Positions 1 through 9,500 of a stretch of 53,266 nt of DNA are shown here, piece after piece. The notes beneath the pieces were generated by a model that saw only the letters and a list, made by a program, of their open reading frames with translations, had not been told where the DNA came from and did not search any database. A program made the translations under genes and the position numbers. Positions within the stretch are counted from its first letter, which is position 1. Every line of letters starts with the position of its first letter. This DNA comes from Candidatus Kapaibacterium sp. (GTDB taxonomy: Bacteria > Bacteroidota > Ignavibacteria > Kapaibacteriales > WFXC01): the NCBI GenBank assembly GCA_026996895.1, contig JALWJX010000045.1, positions 1 through 53,266 on the forward strand, read 5' to 3'.

Positions 1-762
1 GGCGAGTATGCGGTGATGGTGGCAGTGGAAAGCAGTGTGGGGGAGGAGCAGGTGGAAGTGCGAGGGAGGCGGGAGCAGGTGGGAATAGGGGTATGGGTCG
101 AGGCAACGGATGAAGCGAAGCTACCGGGTGAGGAGGCGATGGTGCGGGTGGTGTATGCGGATAGCAGTGGGGAAGCGAAGGTGGAGGCATTGCAGATTGA
201 GCTGGAATGGGACGGCAGAGTGCTGGGGTATCGCAGGCTGGAGGCGGTAGAAGGCGAGTGGGAGGTGATAGACGAAGGGATGGGGACGGTGCGGCTTGCG
301 GGACAGCGGTCGGGAGGATTTGGCAGTGGCGAAGTGGTGCGGCTGTGGTATGGGGTGTATGGTGGAACGGACCGGGAAGCGGTCGAGCTCAAGGTGAGCA
401 GTGTAGATGTTGGGAATCGGGCGATATGTGTGGAGGCGGGGACGGGAATGGACACAGTGCACTTAGAGGAGTACTGTTTGCGGGATGTGCGGGAGATTCG
501 GCTGGGGCAGGAATACGGATTGGAGGCAAAGCAGGAAGGGGAGGAGGTGGTAGTGCGGTACGGGATTGGGCTCAGTGGAGCGGTGGAGGTGGTGTTGTAC
601 GACAGCTATGGGAGGAAGGAGGTGGTGATAGCGAGAGGGCAGCAGGAGGCGGGGTGGAAGGAAGTACGGCTTGGGACGGAGGGGTTGAGCAGCGGGATCC
701 ATTTTGTGCGTTTGCGGAGCGGGCGGTATATGAAAGTGGTACCGGTGTGGGTGGTGAAGTAG
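1..762 (+). CDS. C-terminal part of a secreted T9SS cargo protein (5' truncated by the window edge)
   Basis: The frame is open from the first base of the window, so the true start lies outside; the visible part is about 253 residues. The last 85 or so residues read like a T9SS type A sorting domain: an alternating beta pattern, a 'VVLYDSYGRK' strand-turn, then 'LSSGIHFVRL' and a final basic strand. Before it, a stretch with 'IELEWDGRVLGY' looks like a cohesin-type or Ig-like beta-sandwich (inference). The product should cross the outer membrane through T9SS and be attached to or released from the surface. Codon use is odd: GTG, GAG, GGG and GCG dominate, making the plus strand extremely G-rich compared with the genes that follow. 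It converges on the next gene with an 8-base gap. Confidence 0.7.
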   Translation, partial: GEYAVMVAVESSVGEEQVEVRGRREQVGIGVWVEATDEAKLPGEEAMVRVVYADSSGEAKVEALQIELEWDGRVLGYRRLEAVEGEWEVIDEGMGTVRLAGQRSGGFGSGEVVRLWYGVYGGTDREAVELKVSSVDVGNRAICVEAGTGMDTVHLEEYCLRDVREIRLGQEYGLEAKQEGEEVVVRYGIGLSGAVEVVLYDSYGRKEVVIARGQQEAGWKEVRLGTEGLSSGIHFVRLRSGRYMKVVPVWVVK

Positions 763-770
763 GAAAGCGG

Positions 771-1277
771 TTAGAAATTTGATTCGTCGCGCCAGCGGAG
801 AATTTTCCATACGGAGTCCGGATGGGAGCGGATGAGGCGGAAGTTGACCCGACCATCGATCTGGACGATGTCGGCGGGGTTGAAGGTGATGATCAGGTTG
901 AAGCTGCGGGTGACGTCCAGCCGTGTAGAATCGCCGGAGGAGAAGACAATTTCATTCCACGTGAGATCCAGCGACTGTGCGTTGCGGAACAGCCCGGCAG
1001 TTGCGCGCATTTCATCGTTGCGTCCCCAGCTTACGTCCACGGATCGCTCATAGTCGCGATAGATGAAGGTGAAATCCGGATGAAGGAGCTGGCTGTACAC
1101 CAGCGTGTCCCGGAATGTGTAGGCGTATCGAAAATTGCGGAAAAGTCCCTCGACCGTGCGCTGATCGCCCAGAAGCGCTGTCGCCGGGTTGTTTTCTGCC
1201 AGTCGCGGCGCAAAGGGGTTGACACAGCTATGCAGCGTGACCGTGATGCCTGTGAGGAGCAGAGTTAATTTTTTCAT
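771..1277 (-). CDS. NTF2-like lipoprotein
   Basis: A 168-residue protein with an N-terminal signal 'MKKLTLLLTGITVTLHSC', whose Cys18 fits a lipobox, so it is probably a periplasm-facing lipoprotein. The body (residues 35-165) has the helix-then-sheet pattern of NTF2/SnoaL-like folds: 'LFRNFRYAYTFRDTLVYSQLLHPDFTFIY' style opening and a final 'VWKILRWRDE' strand. Such proteins are common in this phylum as small binding proteins of unknown ligand. Its start overlaps the stop of the upstream lipoprotein gene by four bases, so the two are translated together. The two look like tandem, diverged copies of one family. Substrate and role cannot be told from sequence. Confidence 0.7.
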   Translation of the reverse strand: MKKLTLLLTGITVTLHSCVNPFAPRLAENNPATALLGDQRTVEGLFRNFRYAYTFRDTLVYSQLLHPDFTFIYRDYERSVDVSWGRNDEMRATAGLFRNAQSLDLTWNEIVFSSGDSTRLDVTRSFNLIITFNPADIVQIDGRVNFRLIRSHPDSVWKILRWRDESNF

Positions 1278-1933
1278 CGGATCAGCAGGGCTTTGACCAC
1301 ACTAAACGACGGAAAGTCTGAGCGTTGCTGATCGAACCATCGTTGGATGTACCATTGTCCGTTCAGAGCGCGAATGCAGTGCAATTGCATTGTGCCGCTG
1401 GAGGTGTCCGGCACGCCACCGGGTGCCGCGGGGAAGACGAACTGATAATCTGCTTGAAAAATGGCTGAGTCCGGACGACTGTGTTCAAATCGGGGCTGGA
1501 TGAGCACAAGCTGTGCTGTTCTTTGCTGAAGGTAGACGCCAAGATTGGAGATGAACAGTTGCTCGGTAGCGACCGACCACTGACGGAACAGATCGGGAAA
1601 CTGTGCTGCTGCATCCGCAGCTGGGATAAATTGGTACGGTGTTTCAGCCGTTGCATCTGGCACAAAGCAGTTGACATAGGGTGCAACTGCCGCTTCGGTC
1701 AATGATCGCTGGAAGTTGTCAATGAGAATTTGTGGAGTGGTTGCAAGAGGATAGGAAGCCTGCGGTTGCGTCGGAGCTTCCGGTGTGCGGGTTTCAAACA
1801 GACCACAACCGCCGAGATATAGCAAGACGGACAGCAGGAAGAACCACGAGTGAAGCAAGCACGTCTTCCCTGAAGTTGACGCGCCAGCAATCAGCGTTTT
1901 TCGCCTGCGGTCAATGTTCCTGCGAATCCGCAT
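1274..1933 (-). CDS. Lipoprotein with NTF2-like domain, paralogue of its downstream neighbour
   Basis: About 219 residues. The open frame extends further upstream, but that part lies inside the methyltransferase gene. The ATG at 1931-1933 has a GGGAG ribosome-binding site about nine bases before it and puts a signal peptide in the right place: basic N-terminus, hydrophobic 'WFFLLSVLLYLGGC', lipobox Cys. After it comes 'ILIDNFQRSLTEAAVAPYVNCF', typical of FCB lipoproteins with an NTF2-like fold. It overlaps the methyltransferase by 23 bases upstream and the second lipoprotein by four bases downstream, so it sits in the ybaB-recR operon. Function unknown beyond a predicted membrane-anchored small domain. 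Confidence 0.65.
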   Translation of the reverse strand: MRIRRNIDRRRKTLIAGASTSGKTCLLHSWFFLLSVLLYLGGCGLFETRTPEAPTQPQASYPLATTPQILIDNFQRSLTEAAVAPYVNCFVPDATAETPYQFIPAADAAAQFPDLFRQWSVATEQLFISNLGVYLQQRTAQLVLIQPRFEHSRPDSAIFQADYQFVFPAAPGGVPDTSSGTMQLHCIRALNGQWYIQRWFDQQRSDFPSFSVVKALLIR

Positions 1934-2729
1934 TGTGTTTGCTCCCGTCCGCTCTGGTTGCTTCCGCTGACGTGTTTTTCTGAGCGACGATGATAACCCG
2001 TGGAGAGCGTTCCGGATGGTATGGCGTTCCGTCGTAGTCACCGAAGGTGCGGCGGATGTGGAGACCAACGGCTGCGAAGAGTTGCTGAAAATCGCTGAGG
2101 GTGTATAGCCGGACTCGCTCTTCAAACTGATGGTGAGCACCTTCGGAATCGCGGATGTGAATTGTTTTCCGCAGCCATTTGCCATTGACCGACCGGGTTT
2201 GAATGATGTGGAGGTTTGCAATGACCCGCTCATCCCGGTGTCGCAACGTGCGGAGCGTGTAGGGGACGTTCAGGTAGTCGAAGAAAAAGATTCCTCCTGG
2301 GCGGAGTGCCGCTGCAACGTTTTTGAGTACCTGCAAATCTTCATCGGAAGTCTCGAAGTAGCCGAAGGAAGTGAAGAGGTTGAGAATGGCATCATACGGA
2401 GCGTCAGGGAACGGAAGGCGCATATCCTGCTGAACCAATCGCAGGTTGGGCAGCGTAGCACCCTGGTGTTGGGCATACTGCAACAGGGTTGTGGAAATAT
2501 CCAGTCCGGTAACATTGAAGCCTGCCTGTGCCAGTGGAATAGCGTGGCGACCGGTTCCACAGCATAGATCCAGAATCTTTGCACCGGGCGGTAGCGGACA
2601 GGTTTCGAGGAAAAGCTGGACCGCAACCGCCGCCTCTGCCTGATCCCGATGCTGATAGACCAGCGGGTAAAAATGAGAATTAAACCAGTGTTGAAACCAC
2701 TCTCGTCGTCGTTGCTGCTGTCGCCTCAT
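1911..2729 (-). CDS. Class I SAM-dependent methyltransferase
   Basis: A 272-residue protein with the Rossmann-type methyltransferase core. Motif I is 'ILDLCCGTGRHA' (residues about 55-66); an acidic residue follows in 'VTGLDIS', and motif IV is 'DAILNLFTSFGYF'. The family is Methyltransf_25/11; these methylate small molecules or proteins, and the substrate cannot be inferred here. The N-terminus is Arg/Gln-rich with 'WFNSHFYPLVYQHRD', commonly seen in this subgroup. Its start overlaps the recR stop by four bases (ATGA), and its 3' end overlaps the lipoprotein gene, so it is a middle gene of a compact operon. The C-terminal 20 residues are hydrophilic and probably disordered. Confidence 0.85.
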   Translation of the reverse strand: MRRQQQRRREWFQHWFNSHFYPLVYQHRDQAEAAVAVQLFLETCPLPPGAKILDLCCGTGRHAIPLAQAGFNVTGLDISTTLLQYAQHQGATLPNLRLVQQDMRLPFPDAPYDAILNLFTSFGYFETSDEDLQVLKNVAAALRPGGIFFFDYLNVPYTLRTLRHRDERVIANLHIIQTRSVNGKWLRKTIHIRDSEGAHHQFEERVRLYTLSDFQQLFAAVGLHIRRTFGDYDGTPYHPERSPRVIIVAQKNTSAEATRADGSKHNADSQEH

Positions 2730-3322
2730 AGCGGAACTCGCCCCTGGAGTGCTCGAGCGATGGTTTCTTCATCAGCGTATTCCAGCTCACTGCCAATGGG
2801 AACGCCTCTGGCAATGCGGGTGACGGTAATGTTCAACGGTTTGATCAGTCGGGAAAGGTATTGCGCCGTCACTTCCCCTTCGACTGTGGGGTTGAGTGCT
2901 AAGATGACTTCCTTCACGTTCTCATCGAGGCGTGCCAGCAACTCCTTGATTTTCAAATCTTCCGGCCCAATGCCTTCCAGCGGATTCAGCGTGCCGTGCA
3001 GCACGTGGTACAATCCAGAAAATTCGTGGGTGCTTTCGATCACTACCACATCGCTGGGCGATTCCACAACGCAGATCACCGACCGATTGCGGCGCGGGGA
3101 GGCACAGATTGCGCAGGGATCGGTGTCCGTGAAGTTGTAGCAGGTGGAGCAGAGTTGGACTTTTTCTGTCAGCGCCAGCAATGCGCTGGCGATTGTTTCA
3201 ACTGTTTCTTTCGGCTCGCGGAGCAGAAAGAACACCAATCGCTGCGCTGTTTTGCGCCCAATGGTTGGCAGCAGGGTCAGTGCTTCGATCGCTCGCTCGA
3301 TGGTTTCGGAGGCGAATGTCAT
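2726..3322 (-). CDS. recR: Recombination mediator protein RecR
   Basis: RecR works with RecO (and RecF) to load RecA on single-stranded DNA at gaps. The protein is 198 residues from the ATG at 3320-3322, the usual family length; a longer frame to 3397 adds a Cys/His-rich tail that overlaps ybaB and is not expected. Visible in order are an N-terminal helix-hairpin-helix ('LLPTIGRKTAQRL'), a C4 zinc finger ('CSTC' ... 'CAIC'), a TOPRIM domain beginning 'VICVVESPSDVVVIE', and the conserved C-terminal 'TRIARGVPIGSELEYADEET'. It lies directly after ybaB, the classical ybaB-recR pairing seen in many bacteria. Confidence 0.95.
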   Translation of the reverse strand: MTFASETIERAIEALTLLPTIGRKTAQRLVFFLLREPKETVETIASALLALTEKVQLCSTCYNFTDTDPCAICASPRRNRSVICVVESPSDVVVIESTHEFSGLYHVLHGTLNPLEGIGPEDLKIKELLARLDENVKEVILALNPTVEGEVTAQYLSRLIKPLNITVTRIARGVPIGSELEYADEETIARALQGRVPL

Positions 3323-3350
3323 CGTTGCCAGACAGCTCAGTTGATCTTTG

Positions 3351-3680
3351 TTATGCCAGCGGTGGCAGCATTGACCGCAATGGACCCAGAAAGCCAAACT
3401 GATCTTCGGACATTTTTTGCACCGCTTCTGCTGTTTTCTGCTGCGTAATGTTCACCGCAGCGATCACCAAATCTTCCAGCATCTTTTTGTTTTCTGGTGA
3501 CAGCAGAGATGGGTCGATGTCGAGCCGAACCAACTGGAAATTCCCGTTCATTGCCGCTTTTACCATTCCGCCGCCGGCTTCGCCTTCGATCACCAGCGAA
3601 GCCAGTTTGCTTTTGAGCTCTTCCAGTTTGCTCTGGAATTGCTCAAACATTCCCATCGGATCCGAAACATTCAGTTGCAT
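3351..3680 (-). CDS. ybaB: YbaB/EbfC family nucleoid-associated protein
   Basis: A 109-residue DNA-binding protein of the YbaB/EbfC family, which dimerises and coats DNA. Seen in the sequence: an N-terminal coiled coil 'MFEQFQSKLEELKSKLAS', the hallmark 'GEAGGGMVKAAMNGNFQLVRLDIDP' region, and a C-terminal helix 'LEDLVIAAVNITQQKTAEAVQ'. The ATG at 3678-3680 is chosen because AAAGGAAAAG lies just upstream; ATGs at residues 9 and 11 are alternatives. It is the first gene of a minus-strand operon with recR 28 bases downstream. The 111-base gap to pspA, which runs the other way, should hold both promoters. Confidence 0.93.
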   Translation of the reverse strand: MQLNVSDPMGMFEQFQSKLEELKSKLASLVIEGEAGGGMVKAAMNGNFQLVRLDIDPSLLSPENKKMLEDLVIAAVNITQQKTAEAVQKMSEDQFGFLGPLRSMLPPLA

Positions 3681-3791
3681 TGTTCGTTTCTTTTCCTTTG
3701 AATCGACGGACGATTGGTCGTTTCGATTTGTTCAATGTGTGTCGCTTCAGGCTGGCAATTATTGTGTGAGACCAAATAGAAAGGGGTTCCG

Positions 3792-4490
3792 ATGAGCATC
3801 TTCAAGCGCATTGCCGACGTGATCAAGGCAAATGTGAATGATCTTCTGGACAAGGCAGAAGATCCGGAGAAAATGATCAAGCAGATGGTCATTGAGATGG
3901 AAGAGGCGGTAAACAAGGCGACCTTAGCTTTAGGCAATGCTATAGCGAATGAGCGGTCGCTGGAGCGGAAGATTCAGGCGGCACAGCGGAAGGCGCAGGA
4001 ATGGGAGCAGAAGGCGATTCAGGCGCTGAATGCGGGAAGGGAAGATCTGGCACGAGCAGCGCTGGAGAAGAAAAAACTCTATGAGCGGCAGGTGCTGGAT
4101 CTCCAGTCAGCATACGAGCAGGCACGCCAGACGACGATGAAGCTGCGGGAGCAGGTGAATCGGCTCAAAGCAAAACTGGAGGAAGCGCGAACCCGCCAGT
4201 CGACCTTGATTGCCCGATCGCAGGCAGCAAAGGCGCAGAAGCAAATTGCGCAAGCCTTCAGCGGTGTTGGGTCGGATGCTTTCTCCAAGTTTGAAAAATT
4301 CGAGCAGAAGATCGAAAAACTGGAAGCAGAGGCAGAGGCATTCGAGGAGCTGAGCGGAGAAACGGTCGGCATAGAGGATGAATTTCGCAAGCTGGAGCTG
4401 GGCAGTTCCGTTGATGCAGAGTTGTTGGCGTTAAAACAGAAGCTGGGGAAACTACCGCCGTCTGAAACTTCTTCCGAAACAGGTCAATAA
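3792..4490 (+). CDS. pspA: PspA/IM30 (Vipp1) family membrane-protecting protein
   Basis: A 232-residue protein that is almost entirely coiled coil after an amphipathic N-terminus 'MSIFKRIADVIKANVNDLLDKAEDPEKMI', the signature of PspA/IM30/Vipp1. These form rings and rods on the inner face of the cytoplasmic membrane and counter membrane damage (ESCRT-III-like fold). A GAAAGGGG ribosome-binding site precedes the ATG. No PspF-like regulator or PspB/C is present nearby, so regulation differs from the enterobacterial system. It is followed 18 bases later by a YbjN-like gene, probably in one transcript. Confidence 0.92.
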   Translation: MSIFKRIADVIKANVNDLLDKAEDPEKMIKQMVIEMEEAVNKATLALGNAIANERSLERKIQAAQRKAQEWEQKAIQALNAGREDLARAALEKKKLYERQVLDLQSAYEQARQTTMKLREQVNRLKAKLEEARTRQSTLIARSQAAKAQKQIAQAFSGVGSDAFSKFEKFEQKIEKLEAEAEAFEELSGETVGIEDEFRKLELGSSVDAELLALKQKLGKLPPSETSSETGQ

Positions 4491-4508
4491 AGTCGGAGGA
4501 GTGGTGCG

Positions 4509-4997
4509 ATGAGAATCGAAGATCTGCAAAAGACACAAGAGGAGCAAGCGATGGAAACAAAGCAAGAAGTTCTCCAGGCAGCGATCGAGAAGGTTCGATC
4601 GATGCTCAATCAGCAATTCCCCGATGTGGTCGACTTCGAAGATGGATCTTTTACGCTCAGCAAGGGATCGGCATCGGTGATGATCATTGTCCGTCCCTTT
4701 ACTGAAGATGATGCTGTGGTGGAGTGTACCTCCCACGTCGTGACCGATGCGCAGATAACTCCTGAGGTAATGGAGTGGCTGTTGCGGAAGAATGCGGAGC
4801 TTCATTTCGGTGCGTTCGGATTGTTGTTTGACCACACCATTATCTACAGCTACAGCCTGCCGGTGAAGAATCTGGATCCCGAAGAGCTGGGGGTGATGGT
4901 CTCAGCCGTCGCAACCATTGCGGATTACTATGACGATGAGCTGGCAAAGATGACCGGGGGCAAGCGGGCGCTGGATTTGATCGGACTGGAAGGCTAA
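4509..4997 (+). CDS. YbjN-domain protein
   Basis: A 162-residue cytoplasmic protein with no signal peptide. Residues 22-150 resemble the YbjN / type III secretion chaperone-like fold: 'VRSMLNQQFPDVVDFEDGSFTLSKGSASVMI', then 'EVMEWLLRKNAELHFGAFGLLFDHTIIYSYSLP', a typical helix-strand order ending in 'TIADYYDDELAKMTGG'. The family is thought to act as a regulator or chaperone; no catalytic residues are visible. A strong GGAGGAG ribosome-binding site lies eight bases before the ATG. The tight spacing after pspA suggests a shared stress role (inference). Confidence 0.75.
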   Translation: MRIEDLQKTQEEQAMETKQEVLQAAIEKVRSMLNQQFPDVVDFEDGSFTLSKGSASVMIIVRPFTEDDAVVECTSHVVTDAQITPEVMEWLLRKNAELHFGAFGLLFDHTIIYSYSLPVKNLDPEELGVMVSAVATIADYYDDELAKMTGGKRALDLIGLEG

Positions 4998-5031
4998 CAA
5001 ACCGTTCCGTTGGCGGTCGTTGTACGGTTGT

Positions 5032-6510
5032 ATGGTGAGCTACACGGAATCGGCTATTGTCGACGCCTATAGCCGAGACGCTTCCAATTATCCGGATGGG
5101 CGGGCTGAGGCAGTCTGGATTCCCCAGTCGGTTGAAGAGCTCATCGAGGCGGTCCGCGAGTGCATCGATCGGAATCAACCATTGACCCTTTCAGCAGGAC
5201 GCACCGGGTTGACAGCCGCAGCGGTGCCGGAAGGTGGAGTGCTGATTTCTGTGGAACGGTTGAACCGGTTTGCGCTCCATCAGACCGGGGAAACGGCGTG
5301 GGTGTGGAGCGAGCCGGGAGTGGTGCTGCGGGAACTCCAGCAGTCAGTCGAAGCGCAGGGGTGGTTTTATCCCCCGGATCCAACGGAACGCAGCTCTCAG
5401 ATCGGCGGGAACATTGCAACGAATGCCTCCGGAGCCCGAACGTTCAAATATGGGGCAACCCGTTCCTATGTGTGTCGACTCCGTATGCTGTTGGGCGATG
5501 GGGAAATTCTGGATCTGCGGCGCGGGCAGTTTCGGGCGCAGCAGGGAACGCTGCGGATTGAGTCGGAAAGCGGGCGGTGCTATGCCGTCCCCATTCGCCC
5601 TATTCCGATGCCGGCTGTGTCGAAACACGCCGCCGGATTGTTTGTACAGCCGGGGATGGATGCGATCGACCTGTTCATTGGCAGTGAAGGGATTTTAGGG
5701 GTGATTCTGGAAGCGGAACTTCAGGTGATTCCATTGCCACCGAAAGTGTTCGGATTGGTGGCGTTCTTTGACTCGGTCGAAGGATGCCTGGACTTCGTGG
5801 AGCAGGCGCGGCATCGGTCGTACCAGACGCGGCGGTCGGGTGGTGGAGACATTGATGCCCGATTGCTGGAGTTTCTGGATCGTCCGTCGCTGGAGTTGGT
5901 ACGATCACAGTTCCCGGAATTCCACCCGGAGGCGGAAGCAGCAATCTGGCTGGAGCAGGAGTGTACCGAAGCAACAGCAATGCCATTGCTGGAACAGTGG
6001 TATGAGCTCATCGCGCAGCACAGCGCTCTGGCAGATGCGACGTGGGTGGGGCTGGATGCACAGCAGCAGGAGCGTATGCAGCGGCTGCGGCACGCCGTTT
6101 CCGAAGCCGTGTATGAGCGCATTTGTGCGCTGAAACAGACAAAAATTGGAACGGATATGGCAGTGCCTGAATCCTATACCCGGCAACTGTACTTCCTGTA
6201 TCGCCAACTAGCAGACCGCCATAGGCTGGAAGCGGTGATCTATGGGCACATTGGCAATGCGCATCTGCACGCAAATTTTTTTGTTGGCTCAGAGGCAGAA
6301 CGCCATCGTGCCCGGTGCGCGTACGATGAAGCAGTGGCACAGGTATTGCGGTGGGGTGGTACTATTTCCGCCGAGCACGGGGTGGGCAAATTGAAGAAAC
6401 GGTACTTGCAGCAGATGTTCGGTACAGAGGTTGTGGATTATTTTCGTCGTATAAAGCGCGTATTCGATCCGAAGTGGTTGATCAATCCTGGCACAATGAT
6501 AGACAGATAA
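5032..6510 (+). CDS. GlcD-type FAD-binding oxidase (glycolate / D-lactate / 2-hydroxyacid dehydrogenase)
   Basis: About 492 residues. The family oxidises 2-hydroxyacids such as glycolate or D-lactate with FAD. An N-terminal PCMH/FAD_binding_4 domain shows 'LTLSAGRTGLTAAAVPEGGVLI' and 'SQIGGNIATNASGARTFKYG'; the C-terminal FAD-oxidase domain carries the metal-site pattern 'GHIGNAHLHANF' and 'SAEHGVGKLKK', then 'KRVFDPKWLINPG'. The start is uncertain: ATG 5032 is taken, but TTG 5020 and GTG 5035 are in frame and no strong ribosome-binding site is seen. No GlcE/GlcF or iron-sulfur partner is adjacent, so it is a stand-alone form and the electron acceptor is unknown. It ends 28 bases before the 2-oxoglutarate dehydrogenase gene. 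Confidence 0.85.
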   Translation: MVSYTESAIVDAYSRDASNYPDGRAEAVWIPQSVEELIEAVRECIDRNQPLTLSAGRTGLTAAAVPEGGVLISVERLNRFALHQTGETAWVWSEPGVVLRELQQSVEAQGWFYPPDPTERSSQIGGNIATNASGARTFKYGATRSYVCRLRMLLGDGEILDLRRGQFRAQQGTLRIESESGRCYAVPIRPIPMPAVSKHAAGLFVQPGMDAIDLFIGSEGILGVILEAELQVIPLPPKVFGLVAFFDSVEGCLDFVEQARHRSYQTRRSGGGDIDARLLEFLDRPSLELVRSQFPEFHPEAEAAIWLEQECTEATAMPLLEQWYELIAQHSALADATWVGLDAQQQERMQRLRHAVSEAVYERICALKQTKIGTDMAVPESYTRQLYFLYRQLADRHRLEAVIYGHIGNAHLHANFFVGSEAERHRARCAYDEAVAQVLRWGGTISAEHGVGKLKKRYLQQMFGTEVVDYFRRIKRVFDPKWLINPGTMIDR

Positions 6511-6538
6511 AGTTTTCCGGCTAAGTGGAGAAAAAACG

Positions 6539-9500
6539 ATGGTTGACCTGAATCAAGCCTACGTCGAGGAGCTGTTTTTTGATTACCTCAAAGATCCCGA
6601 ATCCGTATCGCCGTCGTGGCGCCGGTACTTTCAGGAGCATCAGCAGGAAATTCAGCAATGGCTGGAGGCAGAGCAGCGACCGCTGTGGCTTCCACAGTTG
6701 CAGTCGCCAGAGCCAAAATCTGACGGGGAGCAGCAGGCAACAGCTCCTGCAGTGGCTCCGGTGGAAGTGACGCCGCAGAAAGAGAAGGCAGAGGAGCAGG
6801 TGAAAGCGCCTCCAGCGGCTGCAAGGGTCGAGGAAGAATTTCCTCCGGTACCGATCGGACCTGAGGATCAGTTGCTTCCGCTGCGCGGCATTCAGAGCCG
6901 GATTGCTGAGAATATGAATACCAGTCTGAAAGTGCCGACGGCAACGTCAGTCCGAACGTTACCAGTGAAAGTGCTGGACGAAAACCGCCAGTTGTTGAAC
7001 GCTTTCTTGGTACGCAAAGGGCAATCAAAGTTGAGCTTCACCCATTTGATCGGATGGGCGCTGATCAAAGCGCTCAAAAAGTATCCGCGACTCAATGATG
7101 CCTTTACGGTTGTGGATGGTAAACCCTATCGGGTCGTCCGTTCATCGATCAATCTGGGATTAGCCGTTGATCTGGTCCGTCCAGATGGGAGTCGAACCTT
7201 AGTGGTGCCGAATGTGAAGGGTGCAGAGAAACTCTCGTTCAAGCAATTTGTGGAAGCGTACAATACGCTGATCCGGAAAGCACGGGACAATGCGCTGGAA
7301 CTGGATAGCTTGCTGGGCACGACCGTGACGTTGACCAATCCGGGAATGATTGGAACGGTGATGTCCATTCCCCGGTTGATGTGGGGTCAGGGGTTGATTT
7401 TCGCTACCGGTGCCATCACGTATCCGGCAGAATACAGCGGGGTGACGCAGCGAACCTTAGCGACAATGGCGGTTGGTAAGGTGATGACCGTCACCAGTAC
7501 CTACGACCATCGGATTATTCAGGGAGCGGAGTCGGGCGAGTTCTTGCAGTACTTTCACCGATTGATTCTGGGCGAAGAAGGATTTTACGAAGAAATTTTT
7601 CACGATCTTGGCGTCCCGTTTCGCCCGTGGCGGTGGAGTGAAGATCGGCTAGTGGTGTCGCTGTTTCAGGATTACAAAGAGTTGTCCGAACGTGAAGCAC
7701 GGGTTCGAGAGTTGATCAATGCTTACCGGGTGCGAGGACATCTGTATGCAGACATCAATCCATTGCGCTATAGTTTTGAGACCCATCCAGAGCTGGAGCC
7801 GTCCTCGTACGGTTTCACGATCTGGGATCTGGATCGAGAGTTTAACGCGGGAGACTTAGCGGATCTGGGACGTGCGCCGCTGCGGGACATTCTGGCAGTG
7901 CTCCGGGATCGCTACTGCGGTACCCTGGGCATTGAGTACAAGCATATGCAGGAGCCGGAGAAAAAGGAATGGGTGCAGCGACGCATTGAGAATCGGGAGG
8001 GAAAATTTACTTTTACGCCGGAAGAGAAGAAGCGCATTTTGCAAAAGTTGATCGATGCGGATAGTCTTGAGCAGTTTCTCCACACGCGATTTATTGGGCA
8101 TAAGCGATTTTCACTGGAAGGAGGGGAGTCGCTGATTCCACTGCTGGATTTCCTGTTCGACGCTGCGTCAACCAGGGGATTGCAAGAAGTGTATCTGGGG
8201 ATGGCGCACCGTGGACGGTTGAACGTGATGGTCAACATTATCGGCATGCCAGCCGAGCGGATCTTTCGCGAATTTCAGGGCGATCTGGATCCGGAGTCGT
8301 TCTACGGCGCTGGTGATGTGAAATACCATCTGGGTGGGAAAGGAGTCTTTCACGGTCAGGGCGGAGCAGTGCAGATTACCTTAGCAGCCAATCCCAGCCA
8401 TCTGGAATCGGTTAATCCAGTGGTAGAAGGGATGGCACGGGCACGGATTGATGAGTTGCAGGATCCGTCAGGAAATCACGTGCTGCCCGTGCTGATCCAC
8501 GGCGATGCTGCCTTTGCCGGACAGGGCGTGGTGGCAGAAACCCTGAATTTGTCGAAAGTTCGTGCCTACCATACCGGCGGAACGATTCACATCATCATCA
8601 ACAATCAGATTGGGTTTACCACCTCTCCTGAAGAAGCCCGCTCGACGGTGTATGCAACCGATTTAGCGAAGATGTTGCAGGTTCCCATTCTGCACGTCAA
8701 TGGCAATGATCCGGAAGCAGTGGTTGCCGCAGCCCTCTTTGCCCTGGAGTACCGCCAGACCTTCCACGAGGATGTGGTCATCGATATGTTCTGCTATCGG
8801 AAATACGGGCATAACGAAGCGGACGAGCCGAGCTACACGCAGCCACTGCTGTACAAGATCATCAATCAGATGACGCCGGTGTGGAAGTTGTATAGTGGCA
8901 AGCTGCAAAGAGAAAAAATTCTGGACGAAGCTGCCATTGCGGCGTTATACAAAGAGGCGCAGCAACGATGGCAGAAAGCGTACGATCAGGTATCTGCCCG
9001 GAAAGTGGATGTGCATCAACTGCTCCAGCAGCGGCAGACCGCCGATCTATTCCAGCCGGTATCGACAGCAGTGGATGCGGCAACCCTGCGCTTGATTGCC
9101 GAAAAAATCACTACTTTGCCGGAGCATTTCACCCTGCATCCAAAATTGAAGCGTTTTCTGGAGCATCGGCGGCAATCGGTGCTGGACGGTAAGGGGATTG
9201 ATTGGGCAACGGGTGAGGCGCTGGCTTTTGGATCCCTTCTGCTGGAAAAGCATCGCATTCGGATGTCGGGACAGGATTCGGTTCGTGGAACTTTTAGCCA
9301 GCGGCACGCCGCCTTTGTGGACTACGAAACCGGAGAGGAATACATTCCGCTCAACCATATAAAACCCGGAGAGCAGGAGCAGTTGCATATTTATGACAGT
9401 ACCCTTTCGGAGTTTGCCGTGCTGGGCTTTGAATACGGCTACAGCCTGCAGAATCTGGAAGGTTTGACGTTGTGGGAGGCGCAATTTGGCGACTTTGCCA

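Noticed and set aside
3323-3397. Longer RecR start with Cys/His-rich N-terminus
   Set aside because: RecR begins at 'MTFASETIERAIEAL' by family length; the extension overlaps ybaB.
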